DNA of 64,000 nucleotides from Aeromonas lacus (GTDB lineage Bacteria; Pseudomonadota; Gammaproteobacteria; Enterobacterales; Aeromonadaceae): contig NZ_JRGM01000012.1 in assembly GCF_000764665.1 (NCBI RefSeq), positions 62,001 through 126,000 on the forward strand, given 5' to 3'. How positions within the stretch are numbered: position 1 is the first letter of the stretch; every line of letters starts with the position of its first letter. The position numbers and the translations under genes are program-made. Positions 28,524 through 37,155 of this stretch are shown here, in pieces. A model generated the notes under the pieces. The model did no database searches. It saw only the letters and a program-made list of their open reading frames with translations, and was not told where the DNA came from.

Positions 28524-29084
28524 TCACTCCTCCTCGAAGCGCCCCTGCTGATGCCAGCGCTGCAACTGGGCCAGCACCCGGGTTTCCCGGGCCGTCCACT
28601 GGGGGCATGGCCCCGCCAGCTGGGTCTTGTTGGTCTGCAGCGCCTCGTCGATCGCAAACCAGCCGGGCACAAAGCCAAGCCGGATCTCGTAGGGTTGCGG
28701 CTGCGGTGCCACCAGCTGCTCGCCAATCCGGCACAGATAGTAGAGCGAGCGGATGCAGTAGGCATCAAACCCCAGCTCGCGGGCGGCGCGATACTCGCGG
28801 GTCTCGCCAAGCAGGGCCCCCACCTCCAGCAGCTCGGCGCCGCACTCCTCCAGCAGCTCGCGGGCCAGCGCCACATAGTGGCTCTCCCCCGCCTCGATGC
28901 CACCACCGGGAAACATCAGATCGCCGTTGACCCGGGAGTGAACCAGCAGCAGCTCGTCGCCGCGCAGCACCACGGCGCGCACCGTGAGGCGCTCCAGGGT
29001 GCGGCCATTGGTGGTTATCTCGCCGTGTACAAACGAGAGGTCAAAGGGCTCGGGCCAGACGCTGGCCCCGGATGGGTTGCTCAT
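28524..29084 (-). CDS. NUDIX hydrolase
   Basis: About 186 aa from the ATG at 29084, which follows CTGAGGAG. The NUDIX box is complete: GGIEAGESHYVALARELLEE followed by CGAEL, fitting Gx5Ex7REUxEExGU. Such enzymes hydrolyse nucleoside diphosphates linked to another moiety. The substrate cannot be told from the sequence; the C-terminal part (YYLCRIG, YEIRLGFVPGWF) resembles the general housekeeping-type NUDIX proteins. It lies 8 bases downstream of the DUF2989 lipoprotein gene on the same strand, so the two probably form an operon. Confidence 0.88.
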   Translation of the reverse strand: MSNPSGASVWPEPFDLSFVHGEITTNGRTLERLTVRAVVLRGDELLLVHSRVNGDLMFPGGGIEAGESHYVALARELLEECGAELLEVGALLGETREYRAARELGFDAYCIRSLYYLCRIGEQLVAPQPQPYEIRLGFVPGWFAIDEALQTNKTQLAGPCPQWTARETRVLAQLQRWHQQGRFEEE

Positions 29085-29091
29085 CATCTCC

Positions 29092-29892
29092 TCAGGGTCG
29101 GTAGCTGCCGCCTTGCAGTTGCCGGACGATCTCGGCCGCCTGGGCATCGAGGGCATCCTGACGGGGCTTGCTCAGGCTGTAGTAGAGGCCAAAACGCTTG
29201 GCGGAGACCTCGGGGTTGTTCGGGAAGGCTTCGCTCACCTTGCCCCACAGATAGGCCTGCTCATACTGCTTCTGGCCCATGTAGAGGGTGCTGAGGGAGG
29301 TAAGCAGACGGCTGTTGAGCGGCTCCCCCTCGCGATAGAGGGAGAGGCCGTGGTGCAGGATGACGATGGCCTTGTCCGGCTCGCTCTTGGCATAAATGCC
29401 GGCCAGCACCAGCTGCAGGTCGGGCTCTTCCAGCCCCTTGCCCCCCTCCTGCGCCAGAAACAGCTGGCGAGCCCGCTCGTCACTGTTGTTGGTCCAGTGC
29501 CAGAGCAGCAGGTAGGGATCCTGCGAGTTGCGGGTCGCCACATCGAGCCGGGCCAGCTGATCGCCGGCGGCCAGCATCCCCTCCACCCGCGGGCTCTTCT
29601 GCTCGCGGGCCCGCTTGTACTCGATGTTGGTGGAGTGCTCGGCGCACTTGATGTAACGCTCCAGACTGCGCATCAGCTCGTAGCTGCGGCGATCGCTCTG
29701 CTCCTCTTGCAGATAGAAGCGGCTGCGGATGACATCGGTGCGCTCGTAGCGGCACCAGCCGTCGTCCACCAGATCCTGACAGAGATCGGGGTGATTGCTG
29801 CAGATGGTGTGGAGCCGATCGTTATCGCAACCGGCGACGGCAAGGCCGGCCGAGAGGATAACGAGAGGTTGTCGCAGGGCAGTGGGGATCAT
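29092..29892 (-). CDS. DUF2989 family lipoprotein
   Basis: 266 aa with a short signal and lipobox AVAGC (acylated Cys at about residue 22), then a helical, tetratricopeptide-like body with Cys residues near the N-terminus (ICSNHPDLCQDLVDDGWC). I recognise it as the DUF2989 family, known from Vibrio, Shewanella and Aeromonas and of unknown function. The C-terminal repeats (LAGIYAKSEPDKAIVILHHG, LSTLYMGQKQYEQAYLWG) look TPR/Sel1-like, suggesting a protein-interaction role in the envelope. Upstream member of a likely two-gene unit with the NUDIX hydrolase. Confidence 0.85.
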   Translation of the reverse strand: MIPTALRQPLVILSAGLAVAGCDNDRLHTICSNHPDLCQDLVDDGWCRYERTDVIRSRFYLQEEQSDRRSYELMRSLERYIKCAEHSTNIEYKRAREQKSPRVEGMLAAGDQLARLDVATRNSQDPYLLLWHWTNNSDERARQLFLAQEGGKGLEEPDLQLVLAGIYAKSEPDKAIVILHHGLSLYREGEPLNSRLLTSLSTLYMGQKQYEQAYLWGKVSEAFPNNPEVSAKRFGLYYSLSKPRQDALDAQAAEIVRQLQGGSYRP

Positions 29893-30103
29893 GGCTCACA
29901 TCTGGTTGGTAACAGTGACTGGCAACAACTGGAGCCTTATGTGGCCACCTTCGGCTAGCAAACCGGTTACATATCCATTACAATGCGCGCGCCGTATAAG
30001 GCCGCGATTGCAGAATACTATAACGAAATCGACACCCCTACACTGATCTGCATTCGACGAATTTTCTATTTGCACCAACAACGTGAAATAAAGGATCTGG
30101 TCA

Positions 30104-31537
30104 ATGACCCACGAGCACTATCTGCAAACGTGGCAGGAGAGCCAGGAGCTCGCCGAAGCCATGCAGCCCTTGATTGGTCGCCTCTACCGACAACAAGGGG
30201 TCGAGATCACCCTCTACGGCCGCCCGCTGCAAAACGCCTCCACCATCGATATCCTCAAGGCCCACCGGGTCGTTCGCCGCCACCAGGGCGCTCCCCTCCC
30301 CATCCAGCAAAGCTTCCCCCTGCTTCAGGCCATCGTTGCCCTCAAACCCACCGCCGCCGAGGTTGACCTTGGCAAGCTGGCGGTCGGTTACTGGCAGGAT
30401 CATCAGGACGAGGCGGGGATCGAGGACTACCTGCAAGCGCGACTGGCACCGGCCCTTGGCCGCAGCCAGATGCCGCAGCCGACCGACGTGGTGCTCTACG
30501 GCTTTGGCCGCATCGGCCGCCTGCTGGCCCGCCTGCTGATCGAGCGCACCGGCGCCGCCAATCCACTGCGCCTGCGCGCCATCGTGGTACGTGGTGGTCG
30601 CGATGGGGATCTGGAGAAACGCGCCAGCCTGCTGCGCCGCGACTCGGTACATGGCCCCTTCAACGGCTCCATCGAGGTGGATGTGGAGCGCAGCGCCATC
30701 ATCGCCAACGGCACCTTTATTCAGGTGATCTACGCCAACAGTCCGGCCGATATCGACTACACCGCCTACGGCATTCACGATGCGCTGATCGTCGACAACA
30801 CCGGGGTCTGGCGCGATGAAGCAGGCCTCTCCGAGCACCTGAAAGCGCGCGGTGCCGGCAAGGTGCTGCTGACCGCTCCCGGCAAGGGAGAGATGAAGAA
30901 CGTGGTGTTCGGCGTCAACCACGAGGTCATCGGGCCGGATGACAGGATTATCTCCGCCGCCTCCTGCACCACCAACGCCATCACCCCGGTGCTCAAGGTA
31001 ATGCAGGAGCGGTACGGCATCCACCACGGCCACGTGGAGACGGTCCACTCCTACACCAACGATCAGAACCTCATCGACAACTATCACAAGGGCGAGCGCC
31101 GCGGTCGCAGCGCCGCCCTCAACATGGTGATGACCAGCACCGGCGCCGCCAAGGCGGTGGCCAAGGCGCTGCCGGAACTCAAGGGCAAGCTGACCGGCAA
31201 CGCCATCCGGGTGCCGACCCCCAACGTCTCGCTGGCCATCATCAATCTGTCGCTGGAGCAGGCTACCGATCGGGAGAGCCTCAACGCCTATCTGCAGCAG
31301 ATGGCGCTGAGCTCGGCCCTCCATCGCCAGATCGACTTCAGCGCCAGCACCGAGCTGGTCTCCTCCGACATGGTGGGTTCCCGTTATGCGGGCATCGTCG
31401 ACTCCCAGGCGACCATCGCCGAGGGGGATCACTGCGTGCTCTACGTATGGTATGACAACGAGTTCGGGTACAGTTGTCAGGTAGTGCGGGTGATGGAGCA
31501 GATGGCTGGCGTAGTCCGCCAGGATCTGCCGGCCTAG
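30104..31537 (+). CDS. N-terminally extended glyceraldehyde-3-phosphate dehydrogenase
   Basis: 477 aa. Residues ~127 onward are a full GAPDH: a Rossmann start DVVLYGFGRIGRLLARLL, the catalytic Cys288 in SAASCTTNA, HSYTNDQNL, and the end WYDNEFGYSCQVVRV. The first ~125 residues are an extra helical domain absent from GapA-type enzymes. Such long GAPDHs are known in vibrios and pseudomonads next to or apart from the glycolytic gapA; some act in the gluconeogenic direction. Which direction and which cofactor apply here cannot be read from sequence. Start at ATG 30104, downstream of the divergent DUF2989 gene. Confidence 0.9.
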   Translation: MTHEHYLQTWQESQELAEAMQPLIGRLYRQQGVEITLYGRPLQNASTIDILKAHRVVRRHQGAPLPIQQSFPLLQAIVALKPTAAEVDLGKLAVGYWQDHQDEAGIEDYLQARLAPALGRSQMPQPTDVVLYGFGRIGRLLARLLIERTGAANPLRLRAIVVRGGRDGDLEKRASLLRRDSVHGPFNGSIEVDVERSAIIANGTFIQVIYANSPADIDYTAYGIHDALIVDNTGVWRDEAGLSEHLKARGAGKVLLTAPGKGEMKNVVFGVNHEVIGPDDRIISAASCTTNAITPVLKVMQERYGIHHGHVETVHSYTNDQNLIDNYHKGERRGRSAALNMVMTSTGAAKAVAKALPELKGKLTGNAIRVPTPNVSLAIINLSLEQATDRESLNAYLQQMALSSALHRQIDFSASTELVSSDMVGSRYAGIVDSQATIAEGDHCVLYVWYDNEFGYSCQVVRVMEQMAGVVRQDLPA

Positions 31538-31623
31538 ACCGATAGGGTCTACCTGCATGGCCCGCCAGGATCTGCCGGGCTGGCCCCGAAGTTTATGGCT
31601 CAATTGTTCAAGGAGAAGGCCGG

Positions 31624-31917
31624 ATGTCGTTTCAACAGGGTGAGTTTTTGCAAGCAATCAGGCAGATGCCCGAAGAGGTGTACGAGCGGCTCAAGACCGC
31701 AGTCGAGCTGGGCAAGTGGCCCGATGGCAAGCCCCTCACCGACGAGCAGAAGGCCACGTCGCTGCAAGCCGTGATGGCTTGGCAGGCGATGCACCTCGAC
31801 AACCCCGAGCACATGAACATCGGCCGTGACGGCGAGATCGTGATGAAGAGCAAGAGCGAGCTCAAGCGTCAGTATCGCGACGAGGAAGAGATAGTCCGGG
31901 TCGACCTCAACCACTGA
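31624..31917 (+). CDS. yeaC: YeaC-like protein (DUF1315)
   Basis: 97-aa protein starting SFQQGEFLQAIRQMPEEVYERLK and containing ELGKWPDGKPLT, the hallmark of the YeaC/DUF1315 family. Function unknown. The C-terminal half is acidic and basic mixed (MKSKSELKRQYRDEEE). It sits 86 bp after the GAPDH gene with a good AGGAGAAGG ribosome site, probably in the same transcript, and ends at a strong terminator. In E. coli yeaC is near ansA, which also lies next door here. Confidence 0.9.
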   Translation: MSFQQGEFLQAIRQMPEEVYERLKTAVELGKWPDGKPLTDEQKATSLQAVMAWQAMHLDNPEHMNIGRDGEIVMKSKSELKRQYRDEEEIVRVDLNH

Positions 31918-31954
31918 GCCGGACCCGGCAGGCCGCTTGCGGCGGCCACAACAG

Positions 31955-31986
31955 AGAGGGGAGCCATAATGGCTCCCCTCTTTTTT
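31955..31986 (+). terminator. Intrinsic terminator after yeaC
   Basis: GAGGGGAGCC, five-base loop, GGCTCCCCTC, then six T. Confidence 0.92.
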
Positions 31987-32010
31987 CCTATCTATGCAGG
32001 ATGACTCATC

Positions 32011-32169
32011 CCCCTCATCCCCAACCCTTCTCCCGCCAGGGGAGAAGGGAGCAGGCTCGTACCTGCGGAGAGTGAGCGGGCCACCGGCCGGCGAGCTTCA
32101 TGGCAAGCCTCGTGGCCAACAGCACCTCGATCTATCCCCTCTCCCGCCGGGAGAGGGCTAGGGTGAGGG
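32011..32169. repeat. MITE/REP-like element with imperfect terminal inverted repeats
   Basis: The left end (CCCTCATCCCCAACCCTTCT) and the reverse complement of the right end (CCCTCACCCTAGCCCTCTCC) match with few differences. Each end carries its own hairpin (CCCTTCTCCC/GGGGAGAAGGG; CCCTCTCCC/GGGAGAGGG). About 159 bp, no ORF. Elements of this CCCTCACCCTAACCC type are widespread in intergenic DNA of Proteobacteria. Confidence 0.65.
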
Positions 32170-32178
32170 CCGCAACGC

Positions 32179-33186
32179 TCAGGGAGTCAGCTCCCCGCGC
32201 AGGGATTGTTGCATCAGCTCGCGAATCCGGTGGGAGGGCAAGTCCTGGCTCAGCAGGAAGTGGAGCTTGGTGAGCGCCGCTTCGGCGGTCATGTCAAAGC
32301 CCGAGATAACCCCGGCCCGCGACAGCGCGTTGCCGGTGGCATAGCCACCCATGTTGACCTTGCCGTGCAGGCACTGGCTCAGGTTGACGATGATGACGCC
32401 GCGGGCCGATGCCTCGGAGAGCAGCGCCAGCATGGCCGGATTCTGCGGCGCATTGCCGACCCCGAACGAGAGCAGGATCAGTGCCTTCACCGGCTGTTGC
32501 AGGATGTTGGCGATCACCTCGCTGGAGATCCCCGGATAGAGGGTCACCACGCCGATCGGCTGGGGGGTGATGTCGTGCAGCACCAGCGGGCGCTCGGAGG
32601 GCTCGCCCAGCTCGCCCGCTTCCAGCGAAATGGCGATCCCGGCGTTGAGCAGCGGCGGATAGTTGGGAGAGTCGAAGGCGTGGAAGCCGTCTGCGTGCAC
32701 CTTCTTGCTGCGGTTGCCGCGATAGAGCTGGTTGTTGAAGAACAGCGTCACCTCGTGGATCGGGTAGTTGGCCGCGATATAGAGGGCGTTGAGCAGGTTC
32801 TGCTGACCGTCGGAACGCAGCTCGGCGAGCGGGATCTGGGAGCCGGTGATGATGACCGGCTTGTGCAGATCCTCCAGCATGAAGGAGAGCGCCGAGGCGG
32901 TGAACGACATGGTGTCGGTGCCGTGCAAAATGACGAAACCGTCGTACTTGTCGTAGTTGTCGCGAATATCCTCGGCGATGCGCTGCCAATCCGCCGGGGT
33001 CATGTCGGAGGAGTCGATGAGAGGGGCATATTCGTGGATATGGTAATCCGGCATCTCGGGACGATGGAACTCGGGCATCCGCGCCAGACAGTCTTCCATA
33101 AAGCCCGCCATCGGCACATAACCGTGGTCGGAACGCTGCATCCCTATGGTGCCGCCTGTGTAGGCGATGTAGATGGACTTCTTCAC
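32179..33186 (-). CDS. ansA: Cytoplasmic L-asparaginase I
   Basis: Hydrolyses L-asparagine to aspartate and ammonia. The likely start is GTG 33186, preceded by GAGAGGAGAGGGT, giving 335 aa that begin KKSIYIAYTGGTIGMQR; an upstream frame to 33231 adds non-homologous residues. Both asparaginase threonine motifs are present (YTGGTIG and ILHGTDTM), with ITGSQIPLAELRSDGQ between. No signal peptide, so it is the low-affinity type I form. It is monocistronic and divergent from gltS, linking asparagine breakdown with glutamate uptake only by position. Confidence 0.95.
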   Translation of the reverse strand: MKKSIYIAYTGGTIGMQRSDHGYVPMAGFMEDCLARMPEFHRPEMPDYHIHEYAPLIDSSDMTPADWQRIAEDIRDNYDKYDGFVILHGTDTMSFTASALSFMLEDLHKPVIITGSQIPLAELRSDGQQNLLNALYIAANYPIHEVTLFFNNQLYRGNRSKKVHADGFHAFDSPNYPPLLNAGIAISLEAGELGEPSERPLVLHDITPQPIGVVTLYPGISSEVIANILQQPVKALILLSFGVGNAPQNPAMLALLSEASARGVIIVNLSQCLHGKVNMGGYATGNALSRAGVISGFDMTAEAALTKLHFLLSQDLPSHRIRELMQQSLRGELTP

Positions 33187-33432
33187 ACCCTCTCCTCTCT
33201 GTGGGCCGAAAACCCGCGAATGATAAACCATGCGGGGCGAACCGGCTGCTCGGATCCCGTCCGTTTCCGCCGCGGGCTGGAAACCGGCGAATTATAGAGA
33301 CTGACGCCCCAAATGACAGCCGTTCTCTGCTCCTTTTCGGCGTTTAGTTGCCATACCTCAATGGTGTTAAATTTCACAATAAGACACTAAAACGAGCATT
33401 AATACGACAAAGATGGAATTAAACGATGCTTT

Positions 33433-33462
33433 TTGCTACAATCCGCCGGATTTTACTAAAAT
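33433..33462 (+). promoter_or_regulatory. Candidate sigma-70 promoter for gltS
   Basis: TTGCTA (33433-33438), 18-base spacer, TAAAAT (33457-33462). Transcription would start just before the three-hairpin leader. Confidence 0.4.
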
Positions 33463-33473
33463 CTCATCTGGAT

Positions 33474-33537
33474 GCCTGAGCATTTCAGGCCCGCACAAGC
33501 CCCATATTTGCTGGGGCGGGGAGATGTTTCCCCTTCT
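33474..33537 (+). promoter_or_regulatory. Three-hairpin structured leader of gltS
   Basis: Stem 1 GCCTGA/TCAGGC (33474-33490), stem 2 GCCCCA/TGGGGC (33499-33517), stem 3 GGGGA/TCCCC (33518-33533) followed by TTCTTT. The G- and C-runs of stems 2 and 3 could also pair with each other, so alternative folds are possible. I know no riboswitch of this shape. Confidence 0.4.
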
Positions 33538-33628
33538 TTGCTGGCACATTAAGCCACACTGTTTTTATCCCGGCTGAATCTGTGAGTCTTCACCCCGAAG
33601 GCACAGCCAATCAACATGGGAGTACTGA

Positions 33629-34828
33629 ATGTTACAACTTGATTCCTACGCAACCCTGGTCGCTGCCACTCTGGTACTGCTGCTTGGCCGCATGCTGGTC
33701 ACCCGGGTCGGACTGCTGCGCACCTTCAACATCCCAAAACCGGTCGCAGGCGGTCTGGTCGTTGCCCTGATCCTGCTGCTGCTGCGCTCTACCATGCAGC
33801 TGGAGCTGCAATTCGATACCAGCCTGCAAACCCCGCTGATGCTGGCATTTTTCGCCTCCATCGGTCTCTCTGCCGATCTCGCCAGCCTGAAACGCGGCGG
33901 CAAGGCGGTGGTCACCTTTCTGATGGTGGTCACCGGCCTGCTGCTGGTGCAAAACGGTCTGGGGGTCACGCTGGCCACCATGCTGGGCCTTGATCCCCAC
34001 ATGGGGCTGCTGGCCGGCTCTATCACCCTCTCCGGCGGACACGGTACCGGCGCGGCCTGGAGTGCCACCTTCTCCGAGAAGTACGGGGTGCAATCTGCCG
34101 CCGAGCTGGCCATCGCCTGCGCCACCTTTGGTCTGGTGCTGGGTGGTCTGATCGGTGGCCCGGTAGCCCGCTATCTGGTCAAAAAAGTGGAGGTGCCCGG
34201 TGAGGAGCACAACCGCGACGACGCGCCGCAGGGCTTCGAGATGCCCGATATGGAGCGCCCGCTGACTACCTTCAGCCTGATCGAGACGCTGGCCCTTATC
34301 GCCATCAGCCTGAAAGGGGGCGAGCTGCTCTCCGCCTACCTCAAGGGGAGTGCGCTGGAGCTGCCCATCTTCGTCTGCGTGCTGTTTGTCGGCGTGCTGC
34401 TGCGCAACCTGCTCACTCTCTTCAACTGGCATGAGGTGAGCGATCGCGAAGTCTCCCTGCTCGGCAACGTCAGCCTGTCGCTGTTCCTGGCGATGGCACT
34501 GATGAGCCTGAAACTGTGGGATCTGGCCAGCCTGGCGCTGCCCATCTTCATCCTGCTGGCCGCCCAGACCGTGGCGATGGCACTCTACGCCATCTTCGTC
34601 ACCTTCCGGGTCATGGGCAAAAATTACGATGCAGCCGTGCTGGCGGCGGGTCACTGCGGCTTTGGTCTGGGTGCCACCCCGACCGCGATTGCCAATATGC
34701 AGGCTATCACCCAGCGCTTCGGCCCCTCCCACCTGGCGTTTCTGGTGGTGCCCATGGTGGGCGCCTTCTTTATCGACATCATCAACGCCATGGTGATCAA
34801 GCTGTTTATGGCGATGCCATTCCTCTAA
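33629..34828 (+). CDS. gltS: Sodium/glutamate symporter GltS
   Basis: Na+-driven glutamate importer of the ESS family. 399 aa with about ten membrane helices in two inverted halves and the reentrant-loop motifs SGGHGTGAAW and GHCGFGLGATPTAIANM, which are diagnostic. ATG follows GGGAGTACTGA. The start of the protein (LQLDSYATLVAATLVLLLGR) is standard. A terminator hairpin follows. Upstream is a long structured leader, so post-transcriptional control is possible. Confidence 0.96.
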   Translation: MLQLDSYATLVAATLVLLLGRMLVTRVGLLRTFNIPKPVAGGLVVALILLLLRSTMQLELQFDTSLQTPLMLAFFASIGLSADLASLKRGGKAVVTFLMVVTGLLLVQNGLGVTLATMLGLDPHMGLLAGSITLSGGHGTGAAWSATFSEKYGVQSAAELAIACATFGLVLGGLIGGPVARYLVKKVEVPGEEHNRDDAPQGFEMPDMERPLTTFSLIETLALIAISLKGGELLSAYLKGSALELPIFVCVLFVGVLLRNLLTLFNWHEVSDREVSLLGNVSLSLFLAMALMSLKLWDLASLALPIFILLAAQTVAMALYAIFVTFRVMGKNYDAAVLAAGHCGFGLGATPTAIANMQAITQRFGPSHLAFLVVPMVGAFFIDIINAMVIKLFMAMPFL

Positions 34829-34856
34829 TACCCCTTCCTGTCAGACGTATAAGAAC

Positions 34857-34882
34857 AGAGCCCACCTTTGGTGGGCTCTGCC
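34857..34882 (+). terminator. Hairpin terminator after gltS
   Basis: AGAGCCCACC, short loop, GGTGGGCTCT, then GCCATTTCTG. Strong stem, weak T-run. Confidence 0.7.
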
Positions 34883-34962
34883 ATTTCTGCACACTAGCGG
34901 CCTTTCCTCGTCAGTCTCTCTGGATCTCATTCGTTCGGTCATTCTTCGCGAGAGATATAAAC

Positions 34963-34998
34963 AAAAAGCCCCGCACTCGGCAGAGTGCGGGGCTTTCT
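34963..34998 (-). terminator. Intrinsic terminator after the chemoreceptor gene
   Basis: On the minus strand AAAGCCCCGCACTC, short loop, GAGTGCGGGGCTTTTT. Confidence 0.9.
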
Positions 34999-35028
34999 CG
35001 GGCGGCCGTGCTCGCCGCGCTTCAGAAC

Positions 35029-36903
35029 TTACAGGATAAAGGTCGAGACCTGCTTGTTGAGGTCGGTTGCCCGCCCCTTGAGGCTCTCGGCCTGATCCAG
35101 ATCGCGCATCGCGGCGGCGGTGATCTCGTCGCTCACATCCTTGATGGCGGTGGTGTTCTGGGTGATCTCGCCGGTGACCTGAGTCTGCTCCTCGGCAGCG
35201 GTGGCGATCTGGCCAGCCATGTCGGAGATAAGCGATACGGCCTGGGTGATCTCCTCCAGCGCCGCGGCGGCGGCATCGGCATCCTGCACGCTGTTGTCCG
35301 CCAGCCCCTGACTGGTCTGCATCAGGCTCACCGCACGGGCTGTGGTCTGCTGCAGCGTCTCGATGGTGGCGTGGATCTCCTGGGTGGAGTCCTGGGTACG
35401 CTTGGAGAGCACCCGCACCTCATCGGCTACCACGGCAAAGCCGCGGCCCTGCTCGCCGGCGCGAGCCGCTTCGATGGCGGCGTTCAGTGCCAGCAGGTTG
35501 GTCTGCTCGGCAATGCCCTGAATGGTGGAGAGAATGCCGGAGATGGCCTGGGCATGGCGGCTCAGCTCGCCGATGACCTCGGTGGCCTGCCCCACCTCTT
35601 GCGCCAGATTGTTGATGGAGGCACGAGTCTTGTGCACCAGCTTCTTGCCCTGTTCGCTGCTCATGGTCGATTGCTGGGCGGCGGCGGCGGTATTTTCGGC
35701 GTTGCCTGCGATCTCCATGGTGGCGCTCGCCATCTCGGTGACCGCAGTGGCGACCATAGTCACCTCCTGCTGCTGACGCTGCAGCTCGTCCACGGCGGCC
35801 TGGTTGGTCACCAGACTGCGCTCAGCATCGGCATTCAGCTCGTTGGCCAGCTGGCGGATATTGGCGATCAGCTGGTGCTGACTGCCGACGAAACGGTTGA
35901 AGCTGTTGGCCAGTTGGCCCACTTCATCGTTGGCGTCGATCTTGATGCGCTGGGTCAAATCACCGTTACCGTCGGCGATGCGAGCCAGTGCCTGGGATAC
36001 CTTGCTGAGCGGGCCAAGCAGCATGCTGACCAGCCAGGAGATGGCGAGGATGCTGCCCACCAGCACCAGCAGCGCCAGACCAAGCTGGGTCATCAGCAGG
36101 GAGGAGAGCGGCGCCTCAAGGGTATCCTTGTCCAGCACCAGTACCAGCTCCCAGTCGGTATCGGGAATGTCAGTCGCCCACAGCAGCTTGTCACGCCCTT
36201 CGCTCTCGAAGTAGGCGGGTACCAGCCCCTGACTCGCCTTGCTCTGATCGATCAGGGCATTGGTCAGATCGTTGTCGATCTCGGTGGCCGGCTTCATCGC
36301 CTTGGCAGCATCCTTGTAGGCGATGACGGTGCCATCCTTGTGCATCATGATGGCAAAGCCGTCAGCCGGCAGTTTCATCTTGGTAACGTCTTCCACCAGC
36401 GAGGCGATGGAGAGGTCGCCCCCCACTACGCCACCCTGCACCGGCTGGGCCAGAGTCACCACCATGATGTTGTAGGCCACATCCAGATAGGGTTTGGTCA
36501 CGATGAGACCCCCCTTGGCCATGGCTTCCTGATACCAGCCACGGGAGCGCGGGTCATAACCACTGCGGTTGATGGAGGGGTCGGAGTCGTTCATCTTGCC
36601 GCTGCTCTCGCCAAAGTAGGTGAGCTGGAAGCGGCCGGAAACCTGGGCCTGTTGCAGGGCGTTGAGGGGCTCGGCTCCCGCCTTGCTGCCCAGCGCCTGA
36701 ATGACGTCGCGGCGGGCTGCGAGCCAGTCGCTGACGCTGGTGGCCTGCTGGTTGCCAAGACGCTGAACCTGCTCCTGGCTGCCCTGCAGCAACAGGTTTT
36801 TCTGGCTGCTATAGCTCTGCCAGGAGAGCATCAGGATCACCAACGAAAGGGCAATCACCACCGACAACAGTATCTTCTGTTTGAGTGATAGGTTTTTCAT
36901 CAT
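35029..36903 (-). CDS. Methyl-accepting chemotaxis protein (dCache-HAMP-MA)
   Basis: 624-aa inner-membrane chemoreceptor. Order: first helix ([19 protein letters not shown]), periplasmic dCache sensor of ~240 residues ([34 protein letters not shown] and [10 protein letters not shown] are typical, suggesting amino-acid-type small ligands), second helix ([23 protein letters not shown]), HAMP, then a long cytoplasmic coiled coil with the signalling hairpin [21 protein letters not shown] and [14 protein letters not shown]. It has no C-terminal CheR-binding pentapeptide. The ligand is unknown. Transcribed alone and convergent with gltS. Confidence 0.95.
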   Translation of the reverse strand: MMKNLSLKQKILLSVVIALSLVILMLSWQSYSSQKNLLLQGSQEQVQRLGNQQATSVSDWLAARRDVIQALGSKAGAEPLNALQQAQVSGRFQLTYFGESSGKMNDSDPSINRSGYDPRSRGWYQEAMAKGGLIVTKPYLDVAYNIMVVTLAQPVQGGVVGGDLSIASLVEDVTKMKLPADGFAIMMHKDGTVIAYKDAAKAMKPATEIDNDLTNALIDQSKASQGLVPAYFESEGRDKLLWATDIPDTDWELVLVLDKDTLEAPLSSLLMTQLGLALLVLVGSILAISWLVSMLLGPLSKVSQALARIADGNGDLTQRIKIDANDEVGQLANSFNRFVGSQHQLIANIRQLANELNADAERSLVTNQAAVDELQRQQQEVTMVATAVTEMASATMEIAGNAENTAAAAQQSTMSSEQGKKLVHKTRASINNLAQEVGQATEVIGELSRHAQAISGILSTIQGIAEQTNLLALNAAIEAARAGEQGRGFAVVADEVRVLSKRTQDSTQEIHATIETLQQTTARAVSLMQTSQGLADNSVQDADAAAAALEEITQAVSLISDMAGQIATAAEEQTQVTGEITQNTTAIKDVSDEITAAAMRDLDQAESLKGRATDLNKQVSTFIL

Positions 36904-37155
36904 CTGTTCTTCTTATTTGAGGTTAGGAAGCAGTTATGTCGTATGTACACCGAACGCTAGTAGTCATTAGCGACCCCCTGCTCCAAAACTGAACAGGAAA
37001 ATGGATCGACGGGCGATATTTTCTCCCGATGCGCGGAAAACTGCATCAGAAATTGCTCACCTGGCGCGCGTAAACTCAGGCAACCCTGTTTATTCCTTCC
37101 ACAATTGGCTAGAATGACCCGTTTTCAAATCACATCGATCCTGAGAGTTTTCACG

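Larger units (their letters stand above)
33187..33628. other. 442-bp divergent region between ansA and gltS
   Basis: No ORF. It holds an AT-rich promoter zone around 33370-33465 and a leader with three consecutive hairpins (33474-33533) before the gltS ribosome site. Confidence 0.6.

Noticed and set aside
34516-36888. 790-codon plus-strand open frame
   Set aside because: Antisense to the chemoreceptor gene and partly to gltS. The composition ([19 protein letters not shown]) is low-complexity shadow coding, with no family match; the minus-strand chemoreceptor explains the DNA.
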